Shown: positions 33,694 to 43,885 of the stretch, piece after piece
Position numbering within the stretch: the first letter of the stretch is position 1
How the letters are laid out: the number at the start of each line of letters is the position of its first letter
Assembly (NCBI RefSeq): GCF_003254545.1
Contig: NZ_QJRH01000062.1
Location: 1-64,000 of the forward strand
Length of the DNA: 64,000 nt
Source: Flavobacterium tistrianum
GTDB taxonomy: Bacteria; Bacteroidota; Bacteroidia; Flavobacteriales; Flavobacteriaceae
Direction of reading: 5' to 3'
Notes under the pieces: model-generated
Databases searched by the model: none
What the model was told of the DNA's origin: nothing
What the model saw: only the letters and a program-made list of their open reading frames with translations
Made by a program: the position numbers and the translations under genes

Positions 33694-35118
33694 ATGTCTA
33701 AATTGCAAGCTTTAAAAAATTTTCGTTTTCCAAATGTTTTCATTCTTATTTTAATAGTATTCATTTCATGTGCATTATTAATATGCATCAATTTTTTCAC
33801 TATTAAAATCTTATCAGCCAATAGAGCTTACGTAAATGGAGAATCGCATTATTCGAAAGGGCAAAAAGATGCATCTAGACATTTAATAACCTATTTATTT
33901 ACCAAAAACCACGCTCAATGGAAATTATATCTTGAAGAATTAAAAGTTCCTCAAGGAGATGGTATTGCAAGGGTTACGCTCTTGAAAGCCGGAGACAACG
34001 AAATTGCCAGAAAAGGATTTTTAACTGGGCGAAACAATGAAGATGATTTAGATGATATTATATGGCTATTTGAAAATTTTAAAAATGTAGACTTTTTGGC
34101 TAAAGCCATAAATGAATGGGGACAAGGAGATAAATTAATTTTTGATTTGTTTGTAATTGGCCAGCAGATTAACGCCAAAATCGAACACAATATATTAACC
34201 GCCGAAGATCAGAAAAAATATTTAAAAGAAATAAGCGCAATAAGCGATCGATTAACAATTAACGAACGTAATTTTTCAAACACATTAGGGGAAGGAACTC
34301 GAAAAATAAAGGATTTATTAATTATTACAAATATCTTTTTCATTCTGGTTATAGTTTGCAGTGTTTGTCTTTATTATTCTATAATGGTAAAAAGGCTATT
34401 GGTTTCGAAAAAAGAAATTGAAGTGAAAAACGAAAATCTTGTTATCGTAAATCGCGAATTGGACCGATTTGTTTACAGCGCATCACACGATTTAAGATCT
34501 CCTATTACATCATTAAAAGGCCTTATCGAGATAACAGCATTAGAAGATGATGTGGAACAAGTTCGAAATTATTTGCAAATGATGCATCAGAGCCTAGCAA
34601 GACAAGATCAGTTTATTAGCGATATCATTGATTACTCCAAAAACAAAAGAAAACAAATAATAATGGAGCCTGTGAGCCTGAAAGAATTGTGCAATGAAGC
34701 TATTCTACAATTAATGCATATTGAAAATGCGAATAGAATTAAATTCACACAAGAACTATTGATCGATCATATTGAAAGTGATGGTCTTCGTTTAAAAATT
34801 ATTATCAACAATCTGCTTTCAAATGCTATTAAGTATGCAGATTGCAATAAGCCAGAAATGTTTATTACGATAAAAACTTATTTCAGTGAAGGCTTAAACA
34901 AGCTTGAAGTGACAGATAACGGAATCGGAATTCATGACGATTATAAAGCTAATATTTTTGATATGTATTTTGGAACAAACAAAAACAAAGGTTCTGGCTT
35001 AGGTTTATATATCGTAAAAGAAGCAGTTGAAAATATTAGAGGAGATATTTCTGTTTTTTCAGAAAGTAGTGTTGGAAGTAAATTTATAGTAACAATACCA
35101 AATTCGTATGCCGTATAA
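33694..35118 (+). CDS. Membrane sensor histidine kinase
   Basis: 474 residues. Two membrane helices (about 15-38 and 210-232) flank a helical extracytoplasmic region of about 170 residues resembling a four-helix sensor bundle. A short coiled linker leads to HisKA with H265 in SASHDLRSP and an ATPase domain with N-box NNLLSNAIKYA, DNGIGI and GSGLGLYI. The signal is unknown. Its stop overlaps the start of the receiver gene by 11 bases, so the pair is translated together. There is no DNA-binding output in the pair. Confidence 0.9.
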   Translation: MSKLQALKNFRFPNVFILILIVFISCALLICINFFTIKILSANRAYVNGESHYSKGQKDASRHLITYLFTKNHAQWKLYLEELKVPQGDGIARVTLLKAGDNEIARKGFLTGRNNEDDLDDIIWLFENFKNVDFLAKAINEWGQGDKLIFDLFVIGQQINAKIEHNILTAEDQKKYLKEISAISDRLTINERNFSNTLGEGTRKIKDLLIITNIFFILVIVCSVCLYYSIMVKRLLVSKKEIEVKNENLVIVNRELDRFVYSASHDLRSPITSLKGLIEITALEDDVEQVRNYLQMMHQSLARQDQFISDIIDYSKNKRKQIIMEPVSLKELCNEAILQLMHIENANRIKFTQELLIDHIESDGLRLKIIINNLLSNAIKYADCNKPEMFITIKTYFSEGLNKLEVTDNGIGIHDDYKANIFDMYFGTNKNKGSGLGLYIVKEAVENIRGDISVFSESSVGSKFIVTIPNSYAV

Positions 35119-35497
35119 ATCTCAATTTATAATTATAGAAGACAATTTGATAGATCAATTTGTCACTAAAAAGCTATTGAAAAAAGGGCTTGATATTAAT
35201 CCTGTTTATATTGCTAATAATGGAAAAGAAGGTATGAACTGGATTGTAAAAAACCAAAATCAAAATCCATTGATCATTCTTTTAGACATTCAAATGCCTG
35301 TTATGAATGGTTTTGAATTTTTGGAAGAGTTTGATAGACTTCCTGAAGAAGTAAAAGAAAAAATTGAAATTTTTGTGCTTTCTTCTACTTTAGATAGTGA
35401 TGAAATCAAAAAGGTAACAGAAAATAAATACGTGACTGATTTCTGGAACAAACCTTTTAGATTAGAAATATTGAAAAATGCTTTTCTTTCAGTTTAA
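35108..35497 (+). CDS. Single-domain response regulator (receiver only)
   Basis: 129 residues, one receiver domain. Acidic pocket E-D near the start (IIEDNLID), phosphorylated D60 (LLDIQMPVMNG), a switch serine in LSST and K in NKPF. Like Rcp1/CheY-type receivers it has no output domain, so it must act by protein contact. It overlaps the kinase gene by 11 bases and its stop overlaps the convergent LysM gene's stop by 4 bases. Confidence 0.9.
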   Translation: MPYKSQFIIIEDNLIDQFVTKKLLKKGLDINPVYIANNGKEGMNWIVKNQNQNPLIILLDIQMPVMNGFEFLEEFDRLPEEVKEKIEIFVLSSTLDSDEIKKVTENKYVTDFWNKPFRLEILKNAFLSV

Positions 35498-36657
35498 TTC
35501 AAAATGCGGTTTACTTGAGAAAAAGCTCTTGTATAATATGGTTCTTTTGTTGAAGAAATCATCACACCGCCATGAGTAGATGAATGTACAAATTTAATCT
35601 CACCATCAACATTTTCAACAACCATACCTACGTGGTTTATATGGCGTCTACCGTTTGTTCTAAAGAAAATTAAATCTCCTTTTTGCGCTTCGTCCGAAGC
35701 TACTTTTGTTCCTATTCTAGATTGTTCTATCGAACTTCTTGGCAGTTTGATATCAAAATTTCCAAAAGTGCAAAACATCAATCCTGAACAGTCAAAACCA
35801 GCTTTTGTTGTTCCGCCTGAACGATAACGCGTCCCGATATTTTCAGTTGCACTTGCTATAAGCCTATCGATCAATTCTGAATAATTTCCTGTTCTAACAT
35901 AGGAAGAATCTTTTTTAATTTCAGGTGATGTTTCTGCTATTTGACCCGATGAAGCATCTGTCTGTAAATTAGTTTCTTGTAAAGCCTTTGCAGCCTGAAT
36001 CGCATCTGCTTTTTCCTTTGGAATACGAATTTTCAACAAATATCCAACAGGCACTTTACCTTTAATTGATGGATTCTGACGTTCCAACTCTGCAACTGTA
36101 ATGCCGTATTCTTTAGATATCCCGTATTTTGTTTCTTTTGATTTAACTTCTCTAAAAAACTCCACATCTGTCGAAACTACTTCTGAATTAACTGGGGTTT
36201 CGCTTGGCGAATTAATATTTGAAGCTACGCTATTTGAAGGAATATTTATTTGTTGTCCTATTTTTAAACCTTCGGTTTCCAGCGATGGATTTGCTTTCTT
36301 TAATTCATCGACAGAAACATTATACTTTTTAGAAATTCCCCAAAGCGTTTCTTTTGAAGCTACTTCGTGAGTGCCAGAAGCAGGTATAGAAGAGGTATTA
36401 TTATCTGCGACTTCAACACTTTTAGTTTTTGTCTTTGCAGTGTTTTTATTTTTGTTTGGAATTAAAAGTGTAGAGTTTAGTTTTAATATTTTAGGAGCAT
36501 TTGGATTCGCATCTGCAATATCTTTTACTTTTACCCCATATTTTTTAGCAATAACAGAAAGATTATCTCCTTGTGAAATTTTGTGCTTAATAAAATTATC
36601 TTGCGCAAATGCTCCAACACTGAAAAAAAACAATACCATTATTAACCTGTAAACCAT
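35494..36657 (-). CDS. Secreted LysM-NlpC/P60 peptidoglycan hydrolase
   Basis: 387 residues with a signal peptide (about 1-18). Three LysM domains follow at about 24-68, 95-140 and 165-213, each with the GDNLS/KETLWGIS/KETKYGIS-type start. After a serine- and glutamine-rich linker, a C-terminal NlpC/P60 domain (about 270-387) carries the catalytic cysteine in GFDCSG and a histidine in HINHVGMV. The enzyme likely cuts stem peptides during wall growth or separation. A -7 box TATATTTG lies on the minus strand at 36722-36729. Confidence 0.92.
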   Translation of the reverse strand: MVYRLIMVLFFFSVGAFAQDNFIKHKISQGDNLSVIAKKYGVKVKDIADANPNAPKILKLNSTLLIPNKNKNTAKTKTKSVEVADNNTSSIPASGTHEVASKETLWGISKKYNVSVDELKKANPSLETEGLKIGQQINIPSNSVASNINSPSETPVNSEVVSTDVEFFREVKSKETKYGISKEYGITVAELERQNPSIKGKVPVGYLLKIRIPKEKADAIQAAKALQETNLQTDASSGQIAETSPEIKKDSSYVRTGNYSELIDRLIASATENIGTRYRSGGTTKAGFDCSGLMFCTFGNFDIKLPRSSIEQSRIGTKVASDEAQKGDLIFFRTNGRRHINHVGMVVENVDGEIKFVHSSTHGGVMISSTKEPYYTRAFSQVNRILN

Positions 36658-36721
36658 ACTCTCTTTTTTAAAGTTTTTACAACTTTTTCTATATTATACA
36701 TTAATACCAACTCAAAAAAGA

Positions 36722-36729
36722 CAAATATA
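36722..36729 (-). promoter_or_regulatory. -7 box of the LysM hydrolase gene
   Basis: Minus-strand TATATTTG, 65 bases before the start. No matching TTG at the expected distance. Confidence 0.35.
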
Positions 36730-36898
36730 TTGCCTAAAAAGCGAATTTAACTTTTTAAAGTAAAAAAACCTGTATTTTTAACAATTAATTTACCTCATGT
36801 TAACAGCCTCGGCATAGAAATTGAGCCAACTTTTTGAAAAGCAGTTTTTTACATATTGATCTATTTTTAAAAAGTTTTTTAATGATAAAACCAAAGAA

Positions 36899-38275
36899 AT
36901 GACAAAAAAAATACTTTTGTTTTTTATCTTAATTCCTTTCTTTTCTATTTCACAAAATATAAGCGGTGAAGTAATTTCTAAAAAAGATAGCATTCCTATT
37001 GAAAACACCAATGTATTTGCATTATCAAGCAAAATGGGAACTATAACAGATCGAAACGGAAAATTCTCTTTAAAACTGATTCCACAATTTAAAGATGAAG
37101 AAATTTTAGAATTCTCTCATATTGGTTTTACTAACTTAAAAATTCGTTTAGAAGATCTAAGGAAAGCAAAATTTACTATTTTTCTAGTCAATCAAGTTGA
37201 AAACTTATCTGAATTGACAATTAATGCCAATCATCAATTAAAACTACAATCTAAACTGGCTTTTAAGAAATTAGCTCCTATAAAATTTCCTATCTTCTCT
37301 TTTGGATCATTTTTAAAGAACGACAAAATTTATATTATAGGAGGAAATGGATCACGTGAAGTTGATTCGTGGAAAAAAGTTACCGCAGAAAAAGTCGACC
37401 CTACATTAAAAGATTTTCAAGATGAATTAAGCCGAAATTCGACTTTTCAATTTTATAAAGGAAATTTTTTAATATATGACATTACTGCTGATTCTTGGGA
37501 AGACTCTCCTATAAAATTTATAAAAAGAGCACATCACAATGTGCATTTATATGAAAACTCAGTTTACGTTTTAGGCGGAAAAAGAATTTCTGCAAATGGA
37601 AAATTTGAATACCTGCAAGATCAGATTGAAGTTTTAAATCTCAGCAATCAAACTATAAAAATCGACAATACTAATCCGCATCAAGCTGCAGATTTTGCTT
37701 CCTTTACCTACAAAGACAACATTATTATAATGGGTGGTTCTGTAAAAATGACTGAGAGCGGCAAAAAAACTTTTACCAACAAAGCACACTTATACAACAT
37801 TGGCTCTGGCTATTGGTACGAACTGGACAATATGCCAATTGCAAAAGAAACCACAGGAATTTTAATTGATGATAAAATATATCTTATTGGAGGATATAAT
37901 GGACATTCTCTTCCTGAAATTGAAACTTTTAATCTAGTTACACAAAAATGGCAGATTGAAGGCGAATTATTTTCGGGATTAGAAAGACCGGCAATAACTT
38001 ATCACAACAATATCATTTATTTTTTCGAAGATGGAGCACTTTATACCTATCAATTAAAAACAAGACAGCTGGCAGAATACAAGATTGAGTTGGAATTAAA
38101 ATTTCCTGCTATGCATTTTTATAATGATAAACTTTATATAATTGGAGGCTATAACCATACTGATTATTCTAAAACTCCTTCTGCAAATACTTATAGCATT
38201 TCAATAGATGAATTTAAAAAAACAAAACCAAATCGGGTTAAAACTTTAGAAGAAAATTCAATTAAAGTTAATTAA
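36899..38275 (+). CDS. Carboxypeptidase-regulatory domain plus kelch propeller protein
   Basis: 458 residues with a signal peptide (about 1-19). A carboxypeptidase-D regulatory-like beta domain at about 20-105 begins ISGEVISKKDSIPIENTNVF, as at the N-terminus of TonB-dependent receptors and many cell-surface proteins of Bacteroidota. The rest is a kelch-type beta-propeller, with repeated glycine pairs at IYIIGGNG, VYVLGGKR, IIIMGGSV, IYLIGGYNG and LYIIGGYN. Probably exported; partner and ligand are unknown. It stands alone and ends in a strong bidirectional terminator shared with the aconitase gene. Confidence 0.75.
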   Translation: MTKKILLFFILIPFFSISQNISGEVISKKDSIPIENTNVFALSSKMGTITDRNGKFSLKLIPQFKDEEILEFSHIGFTNLKIRLEDLRKAKFTIFLVNQVENLSELTINANHQLKLQSKLAFKKLAPIKFPIFSFGSFLKNDKIYIIGGNGSREVDSWKKVTAEKVDPTLKDFQDELSRNSTFQFYKGNFLIYDITADSWEDSPIKFIKRAHHNVHLYENSVYVLGGKRISANGKFEYLQDQIEVLNLSNQTIKIDNTNPHQAADFASFTYKDNIIIMGGSVKMTESGKKTFTNKAHLYNIGSGYWYELDNMPIAKETTGILIDDKIYLIGGYNGHSLPEIETFNLVTQKWQIEGELFSGLERPAITYHNNIIYFFEDGALYTYQLKTRQLAEYKIELELKFPAMHFYNDKLYIIGGYNHTDYSKTPSANTYSISIDEFKKTKPNRVKTLEENSIKVN

Positions 38276-38280
38276 TAATA

Positions 38281-38312
38281 AAAAAACGCTCTGTTTTCAC
38301 AGAGCGTTTTTT
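38281..38312. terminator. Bidirectional terminator
   Basis: A perfect 14-bp stem (38281-38294 with 38299-38312, loop TTTC) with A- and T-rich ends between convergent genes. Confidence 0.9.
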
Positions 38313-38334
38313 ATCACTATAATCGAATGAAACA

Positions 38335-40599
38335 TTAAGCTTTTCCAGCAGCAATTAAATTCAATGCAGAACCTGCAACAAACCAACCAATCTGACCTTC
38401 GTTGTATGTATGGTTTGCCAAGATAATATCTTTTGTACCATCTGCGTGAACAAATTCTAATGTTAGAGGTTTGCCAGGAGCAAATTCTGTTAAATCTAAG
38501 AAGTTAATAGTATCATCTTCTTGGATTTTATCATAATCTGCTTCATTTGCAAAAGTCAACCCTAAAAGACCTTGTTTTTTAAGGTTCGTTTCATGGATAC
38601 GAGCAAAAGATTTTACCAATACCGCTTTAACACCTAAGAAACGTGGTTCCATAGCTGCATGCTCACGAGAAGAACCTTCACCATAGTTATGATCTCCCAC
38701 CACAATAGATGGAACTCCAGCTGCTTTGTAAGCACGTGCAACTGCTGGCACAGCATCATACTGTCCCGTCAATTGATTTTTAACTGAGTTTGTTTTTTGG
38801 TTGTAAGCATTTACAGCTCCTATCAGCATATTGTTTGAAATGTTATCTAAATGTCCGCGGAAACGCAACCAAGGTCCAGCCATAGAAATATGGTCAGTCG
38901 TACATTTACCAAATGCCTTGATAAGTAATTTAGCACCTGTAATATTTTTTCCATCCCAAGCATCAAAAGGAGCTAATAACTGTAAACGCTCTGAAGTTGG
39001 ATTCACCACTACTTGAACATTTGATCCGTCTTCAGCTGGAGCTTGGAATCCTGGATCTTCAGCGTAGAAACCTTTAGCAGGAAGTTCATCACCTGTTGGC
39101 TCCTCAAGCATTACCTCTTCACCATCTTCGTTGATTAATGTATCTGTTAACGGATTAAAACCTAAATCACCTGCAATAGCCAAAGCCGTCACCAATTCAG
39201 GAGAACCCACAAAAGCTAAAGTATTTGGGTTACCATCGGCACGTTTTGAGAAGTTACGGTTGAAAGAGTGCACAATAGTGTTTCTTTCTTCTTTTTCTGC
39301 CCCTTCTCTATCCCACATACCAATACATGGCCCGCATGCATTTGCAAATACTGTGGCATTGATTTTATTAAAAGTATCGATAAATCCGTCTCTTTCTATT
39401 GTAGAACGCACTACTTCAGAACCTGGAGTTATCGTGAATTTCGCTTTCGTTTTTAAGTTTTTTGCAGCCACTTGTTTTGCCAAAGAAGCAGCACGAGAAA
39501 TATCCTCGTAAGATGAGTTTGTACAAGATCCGATCAAACCATACTGAACTTGTAATGGCCAGTTATTTTTGATTGCTTCTTCTTTCATTTTAGAAATCGG
39601 AGTAGCCAAATCTGGTGTAAAAGGACCATTTAAATGTGGCTCTAAAGTAGATAAGTTGATTTCAATTACTTGATCAAAATATTTTTCTGGATTAGCATAT
39701 ACTTCTGGATCTCCAGTTAAGTAAGGAGCGATTTTATCTGCTGCATCTGCAACATCTGCTCTATTTGTAGAACGAAGGTAACGCCCCATTGAATCATCAT
39801 AACCAAAAGTCGAAGTTGTAGCTCCAATTTCAGCTCCCATGTTACAAATAGTACCTTTACCAGTACAAGACATTGCTTTTGCACCTTCCCCAAAATATTC
39901 TACAATTGCTCCAGTACCACCTTTTACAGTAAGTATACCAGCAACTTTAAGAATAACATCTTTTGGAGCTGTCCAGCCTGATAATTTACCAGTTAATTTA
40001 ACTCCAATTAGTTTAGGAAATTTAAGTTCCCAAGCCATTCCAGACATAACATCTACAGCATCTGCTCCACCAACACCAATAGCGACCATTCCTAAACCAC
40101 CTGCATTTACAGTGTGAGAATCGGTACCAATCATCATTCCACCTGGGAAAGCATAATTTTCAAGCACTACTTGGTGGATAATTCCAGCACCTGGTTTCCA
40201 GAAACCAATTCCATATTTATTAGAAACTGACGACAAGAAATCAAAAACCTCATTACTTTGAGTTTTTGCTCTAGCCAAATCTGTTGCAGCATCAACTTTT
40301 GCCTGAATCAAATGATCACAATGAACCGTTGTAGGTACTGCCACTTTAGATTTACCTGCATGCATAAACTGCAATAAGGCCATTTGCGCTGTTGCATCTT
40401 GACACGCTACGCGATCTGGTGCAAAGTCAACATAATCAATTCCTCTTCCAAACGCCTTAGTGGGATTTCCATCCCAAAGGTGATTGTATAAAATTTTCTC
40501 TGTTAAAGTAAGCGGACGTCCAACAATTTCACGCGCTTTATCAACTCGCGCCGGCATGTTTTCGTACACTTTTTTAATCATTTCGATATCAAAAGCCAT
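38335..40599 (-). CDS. Aconitate hydratase, mitochondrial-type (AcnA-like)
   Basis: 754 residues, the length of mitochondrial-type aconitases. The three iron-sulfur ligands are the cysteine in LIGSCTNSS and the pair in NACGPCIG. Substrate-binding segments such as [12 protein letters not shown], and the swivel domain with [18 protein letters not shown], are intact. It interconverts citrate and isocitrate in the TCA cycle. It follows acnB in the same direction with a terminator between, so the two aconitases are adjacent but separable. Confidence 0.93.
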   Translation of the reverse strand: MAFDIEMIKKVYENMPARVDKAREIVGRPLTLTEKILYNHLWDGNPTKAFGRGIDYVDFAPDRVACQDATAQMALLQFMHAGKSKVAVPTTVHCDHLIQAKVDAATDLARAKTQSNEVFDFLSSVSNKYGIGFWKPGAGIIHQVVLENYAFPGGMMIGTDSHTVNAGGLGMVAIGVGGADAVDVMSGMAWELKFPKLIGVKLTGKLSGWTAPKDVILKVAGILTVKGGTGAIVEYFGEGAKAMSCTGKGTICNMGAEIGATTSTFGYDDSMGRYLRSTNRADVADAADKIAPYLTGDPEVYANPEKYFDQVIEINLSTLEPHLNGPFTPDLATPISKMKEEAIKNNWPLQVQYGLIGSCTNSSYEDISRAASLAKQVAAKNLKTKAKFTITPGSEVVRSTIERDGFIDTFNKINATVFANACGPCIGMWDREGAEKEERNTIVHSFNRNFSKRADGNPNTLAFVGSPELVTALAIAGDLGFNPLTDTLINEDGEEVMLEEPTGDELPAKGFYAEDPGFQAPAEDGSNVQVVVNPTSERLQLLAPFDAWDGKNITGAKLLIKAFGKCTTDHISMAGPWLRFRGHLDNISNNMLIGAVNAYNQKTNSVKNQLTGQYDAVPAVARAYKAAGVPSIVVGDHNYGEGSSREHAAMEPRFLGVKAVLVKSFARIHETNLKKQGLLGLTFANEADYDKIQEDDTINFLDLTEFAPGKPLTLEFVHADGTKDIILANHTYNEGQIGWFVAGSALNLIAAGKA

Positions 40600-40666
40600 A
40601 GATTTTTTTGTTTTTATTATTCTTTTTTGAACATGACAAGTTACAAAAAATAGAACAATTATTACT

Positions 40667-40698
40667 AAAAAAGCCCGAGTTTTATGACTCAGGCTTTT
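40667..40698 (-). terminator. Terminator after acnB
   Basis: Read on the minus strand, AAAAGCCTGAGT and ACTCGGGCTTTT pair with one mismatch and run into six T residues, 26 bases after the acnB stop. Confidence 0.75.
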
Positions 40699-40723
40699 AA
40701 AATATTATTAAATAATCGTTTGA

Positions 40724-43495
40724 TTACATAACTAACTGTTTGTTAGATGGAGCAAACTTAGTTAAGTTAATACCATCTACTGCTGCAGTATATTCTTCAA
40801 TTGTCGGAGTTCTACCTAAGATTGTTGAAAGAACAACAACCGGAGTAGAAGAAAGCAATGATTCTCCTTTTTTACCTTCAGCATCTTCTACAACTCTACC
40901 TTGGAAAAGACGAGTAGATGTTGCCATTACCGTATCTCCTTTAGCAGCTTTTTCTTGGTTACCCATACAAAGGTTACATCCTGGGCGCTCTAAGTACAAC
41001 ATGTTTTCGTACTCTGTACGTGCTGCCGATTTAGGAGCATTATCGTCAAATTCGAAACCTGAGTATTTTTGTAAAACTTCCCAGTCACCTTCAGCTTTTA
41101 ATTCATCAACAATGTTGTAAGTTGGAGGAGCAACTACAAGAGGTGCATTAAATTCCACTTTTCCTGTTTGTGCTTCAACGTTTTTCAACATTTGAGCCAA
41201 GATTTTCATATCTCCTTTGTGAACCATACAAGAACCAATAAATCCAAGATCTACTTTTTTCTCTCCACCATAGAAAGATAATGGTCTAATAGTATCGTGA
41301 GTATAACGTTTAGAAACGTCTTTATTATTAACGTCTGGGTCAGCGATCATTGGCTCAGCAATTTGATCCAAGTCAACTACAACTTCAGCATAATATTTAG
41401 CATTTGCATCTGGAGTTAAAGCTGGTTTTTCGCCGGATTTAATTTCTGCAATTCTCTTATCTGCTTTATTGATTAATCCTTGAAGAACTTGTCTTTCGTT
41501 GTCCATTCCTTTATCAATCATGATCTGGATTCTGCCTTTAGCAATTTCCAATGATTCGATCAAAGTGTCGTCTTCTGAAATACAGATAGAAGCTTTAGCT
41601 TTCATCTCTGCAGTCCAGTCTGTAAATGTAAACGCTTGGTCAGCTGTAAGAGTTCCGATGTGAACCTCGATAATTCTTCCTTGGAAAACGTTCTCACCAT
41701 TAAATTGCTTAAGCATTTGAGCTTGAGTAGCGTGAACCACATCACGGAAATCCATATACCCTTTCATATCTCCTTTGAAAGTCACTTTTACAGATTCCGG
41801 AATTGGCATAGATGCCTCTCCTGTAGCCAATGCAAGAGCAACAGTTCCTGAGTCAGCACCAAATGCAACACCTTTAGACATTCTTGTATGAGAGTCACCA
41901 CCAATAATGATTGCCCATTCGTCTACAGTAATATCATTAAGTACTTTATGAATTACGTCTGTCATTGAGTGATAAACACCTTTCGGGTCACGAGCCGTGA
42001 TAAGACCAAAGTTGTTCATAAACTTCATTAATTTAGGAATATTAGCCTGAGCTTTTTTATCCCAAACAGAAGCAGTATGACAACCAGATTGGTAAGCACC
42101 ATCAACAATTGGAGAAATAACCGTAGCCGCCATAGACTCTAGCTCTTGAGCAGTCATAAGACCTGTAGTATCTTGAGAACCTACAATGTTTACTTCTACA
42201 CGAACATCAGATCCAGCATGCAACACTTTCCCTGGAGCAATACCAACAGCATTTTTGTTGAAGATTTTTTCAACTGCAGTCAAACCTTGTCCCTCGTTAG
42301 AAATTTCTTTAGATGGAGCAAATACTGCAGGAGCTTGAATATCTAATACTTTAGCTGCGAAAGTCTGAAGTTTTTTACCGAATACAATTGCATACGATCC
42401 TCCAGCTCTAATAAATTCTTTCTTTTGAGGAGTAAATGATCTAGAAATGTCGATTAATTCCTCATCACCGTTGTATAATTTTTTAGTTTGTGTATTGATC
42501 GTTAAAACCGTTCCTGTAGCAACCGAATAAGCTTGCTCAAGAATTGGCTCGTTGTTTTCATTCAATACTGGTTTTCCGTCTGCATCTAATTTTTTAACCC
42601 AGTTTTTAAGGTCAATTCCAATACCTCCAGTTACATCAACTGTAGTAAGGAAAATTGGAGAAATACCATTTGTACCTCCAACAATTGGTGCAATATTTAC
42701 GAATGGAACGTATGGGCTAGCTTGTTTTCCAGTCCAGAGTGCTACGTTGTTCACTCCTGACATACGAGAAGAACCAACTCCCATTGTACCTTTTTCAGCA
42801 ATTAACATCACACTAGCATCTGGATGTTTTGCTTGAAGCGCTTGAATTTCCTTTTGCGCTTCTGGAGTAATCATACATTTTCCGTGCAACTCACGATCTG
42901 AACGTGAGTGAGCTTGATTTCCTGGAGATAATAAATCTGTAGAGATATCACCTTCTCCAGCAATATAAGTAACAACTTTAATTTCTTCAGCTACTTCTGG
43001 AAGTTTAGTAAAGAATTCAGCTTGCGCATAACTTTCTAAAATTTCTTTAGCAATTGCATTATCATTTTTGAAAGCTTCTTTCAAACGATCTGTATCAGCA
43101 TCGTAAAGGAAAACTTGTGTTTTAAGAACATCTCCTGCTTGTTTAGCAATTGCAGAATCATTTCCTAAAGCCAAATCTAACAACACTTCAATTGAAGGTC
43201 CACCCTTCATGTGTGATAATAATTCAAAAGCAAAAACTGGAGTAATTTCTTTAACTACAGATTGACCTAAAATAATTTCTTTTAGGAACTTAGCTTTTTC
43301 ACCGGCAGCACTTGTAGTACCTGGTAAAGTATTGTAAATAAAAAACTTAAGAGAATCTTCGCGGTATGCGTTATCAACATCTTTAATTTGGGCAATGATT
43401 TCGCTTAATAATTCAGCTCCATCGATTGGTTTAGGGTGTAACCCTTGATTTTTTCTTTCTTCAATTTCTTGAAGGTAATCCTGATAAATATTCAT
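40724..43495 (-). CDS. acnB: Bifunctional aconitate hydratase 2 / 2-methylisocitrate dehydratase
   Basis: 923 residues from the ATG at 43495 (MNIYQDYLQEIEERKNQGLHPKPIDGAELL); an upstream in-frame codon at 43525 is less likely. The helical AcnB N-terminal domain, then a swivel domain and the three aconitase domains follow in the AcnB order. Iron-sulfur ligands are in FIGSCMVH and PGCNLCMGN. It interconverts citrate and isocitrate and may also serve the methylcitrate cycle. A -7 box TAAATTTG lies at 43523-43530 on the minus strand. Its upstream gap (43496-43885) otherwise holds only the moxR terminator. Confidence 0.95.
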   Translation of the reverse strand: MNIYQDYLQEIEERKNQGLHPKPIDGAELLSEIIAQIKDVDNAYREDSLKFFIYNTLPGTTSAAGEKAKFLKEIILGQSVVKEITPVFAFELLSHMKGGPSIEVLLDLALGNDSAIAKQAGDVLKTQVFLYDADTDRLKEAFKNDNAIAKEILESYAQAEFFTKLPEVAEEIKVVTYIAGEGDISTDLLSPGNQAHSRSDRELHGKCMITPEAQKEIQALQAKHPDASVMLIAEKGTMGVGSSRMSGVNNVALWTGKQASPYVPFVNIAPIVGGTNGISPIFLTTVDVTGGIGIDLKNWVKKLDADGKPVLNENNEPILEQAYSVATGTVLTINTQTKKLYNGDEELIDISRSFTPQKKEFIRAGGSYAIVFGKKLQTFAAKVLDIQAPAVFAPSKEISNEGQGLTAVEKIFNKNAVGIAPGKVLHAGSDVRVEVNIVGSQDTTGLMTAQELESMAATVISPIVDGAYQSGCHTASVWDKKAQANIPKLMKFMNNFGLITARDPKGVYHSMTDVIHKVLNDITVDEWAIIIGGDSHTRMSKGVAFGADSGTVALALATGEASMPIPESVKVTFKGDMKGYMDFRDVVHATQAQMLKQFNGENVFQGRIIEVHIGTLTADQAFTFTDWTAEMKAKASICISEDDTLIESLEIAKGRIQIMIDKGMDNERQVLQGLINKADKRIAEIKSGEKPALTPDANAKYYAEVVVDLDQIAEPMIADPDVNNKDVSKRYTHDTIRPLSFYGGEKKVDLGFIGSCMVHKGDMKILAQMLKNVEAQTGKVEFNAPLVVAPPTYNIVDELKAEGDWEVLQKYSGFEFDDNAPKSAARTEYENMLYLERPGCNLCMGNQEKAAKGDTVMATSTRLFQGRVVEDAEGKKGESLLSSTPVVVLSTILGRTPTIEEYTAAVDGINLTKFAPSNKQLVM

Positions 43496-43522
43496 AATAA
43501 AAGCGGATTTATTTTTTTGAGG

Positions 43523-43530
43523 CAAATTTA
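43523..43530 (-). promoter_or_regulatory. -7 box of acnB
   Basis: Minus-strand TAAATTTG, 28 bases before the start. No clear -33 element was found. Confidence 0.4.
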
Positions 43531-43833
43531 AGCATTAAACACGATAATTAAAAAAAATTTAATAGAACAAGGCTTTTCAAAAATTATTATTGCTAAAAAA
43601 CGATTTTCACTGCTTGTTTTTGCCAAAAAATCAGTTTTATATTAAAATAATGAATTATTAACATTTAAAGATCTTTTCTTTAACAAAGTCGAAATTCGAT
43701 GTTAGAAAGTAAGTAAGTTTTTACCTCTTTTTTCAAGAAGAACCTTTCTAAATAAGCAATTATAACGTTATAGTTGATCTTTTTGATGTCTTTTTGAACG
43801 ATCATCAATCGATTTTAAATTCTAGCCAAAAAC

Positions 43834-43866
43834 AAAAAATCCTGATAGTTACTATCAGGATTTTTT
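43834..43866 (-). terminator. Terminator after the MoxR gene
   Basis: A perfect 15-bp stem (43834-43848 with 43852-43866) with A/T ends, 20 bases after the moxR-type gene's stop. Confidence 0.88.
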
Positions 43867-43885
43867 AATATCTAATTTTAGAAAC

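Noticed and set aside
33403..33708. A 101-codon minus-strand frame
   Set aside because: Cysteine- and phenylalanine-rich translation of AT-rich intergenic DNA overlapping the promoter and start of the kinase gene; no family features.
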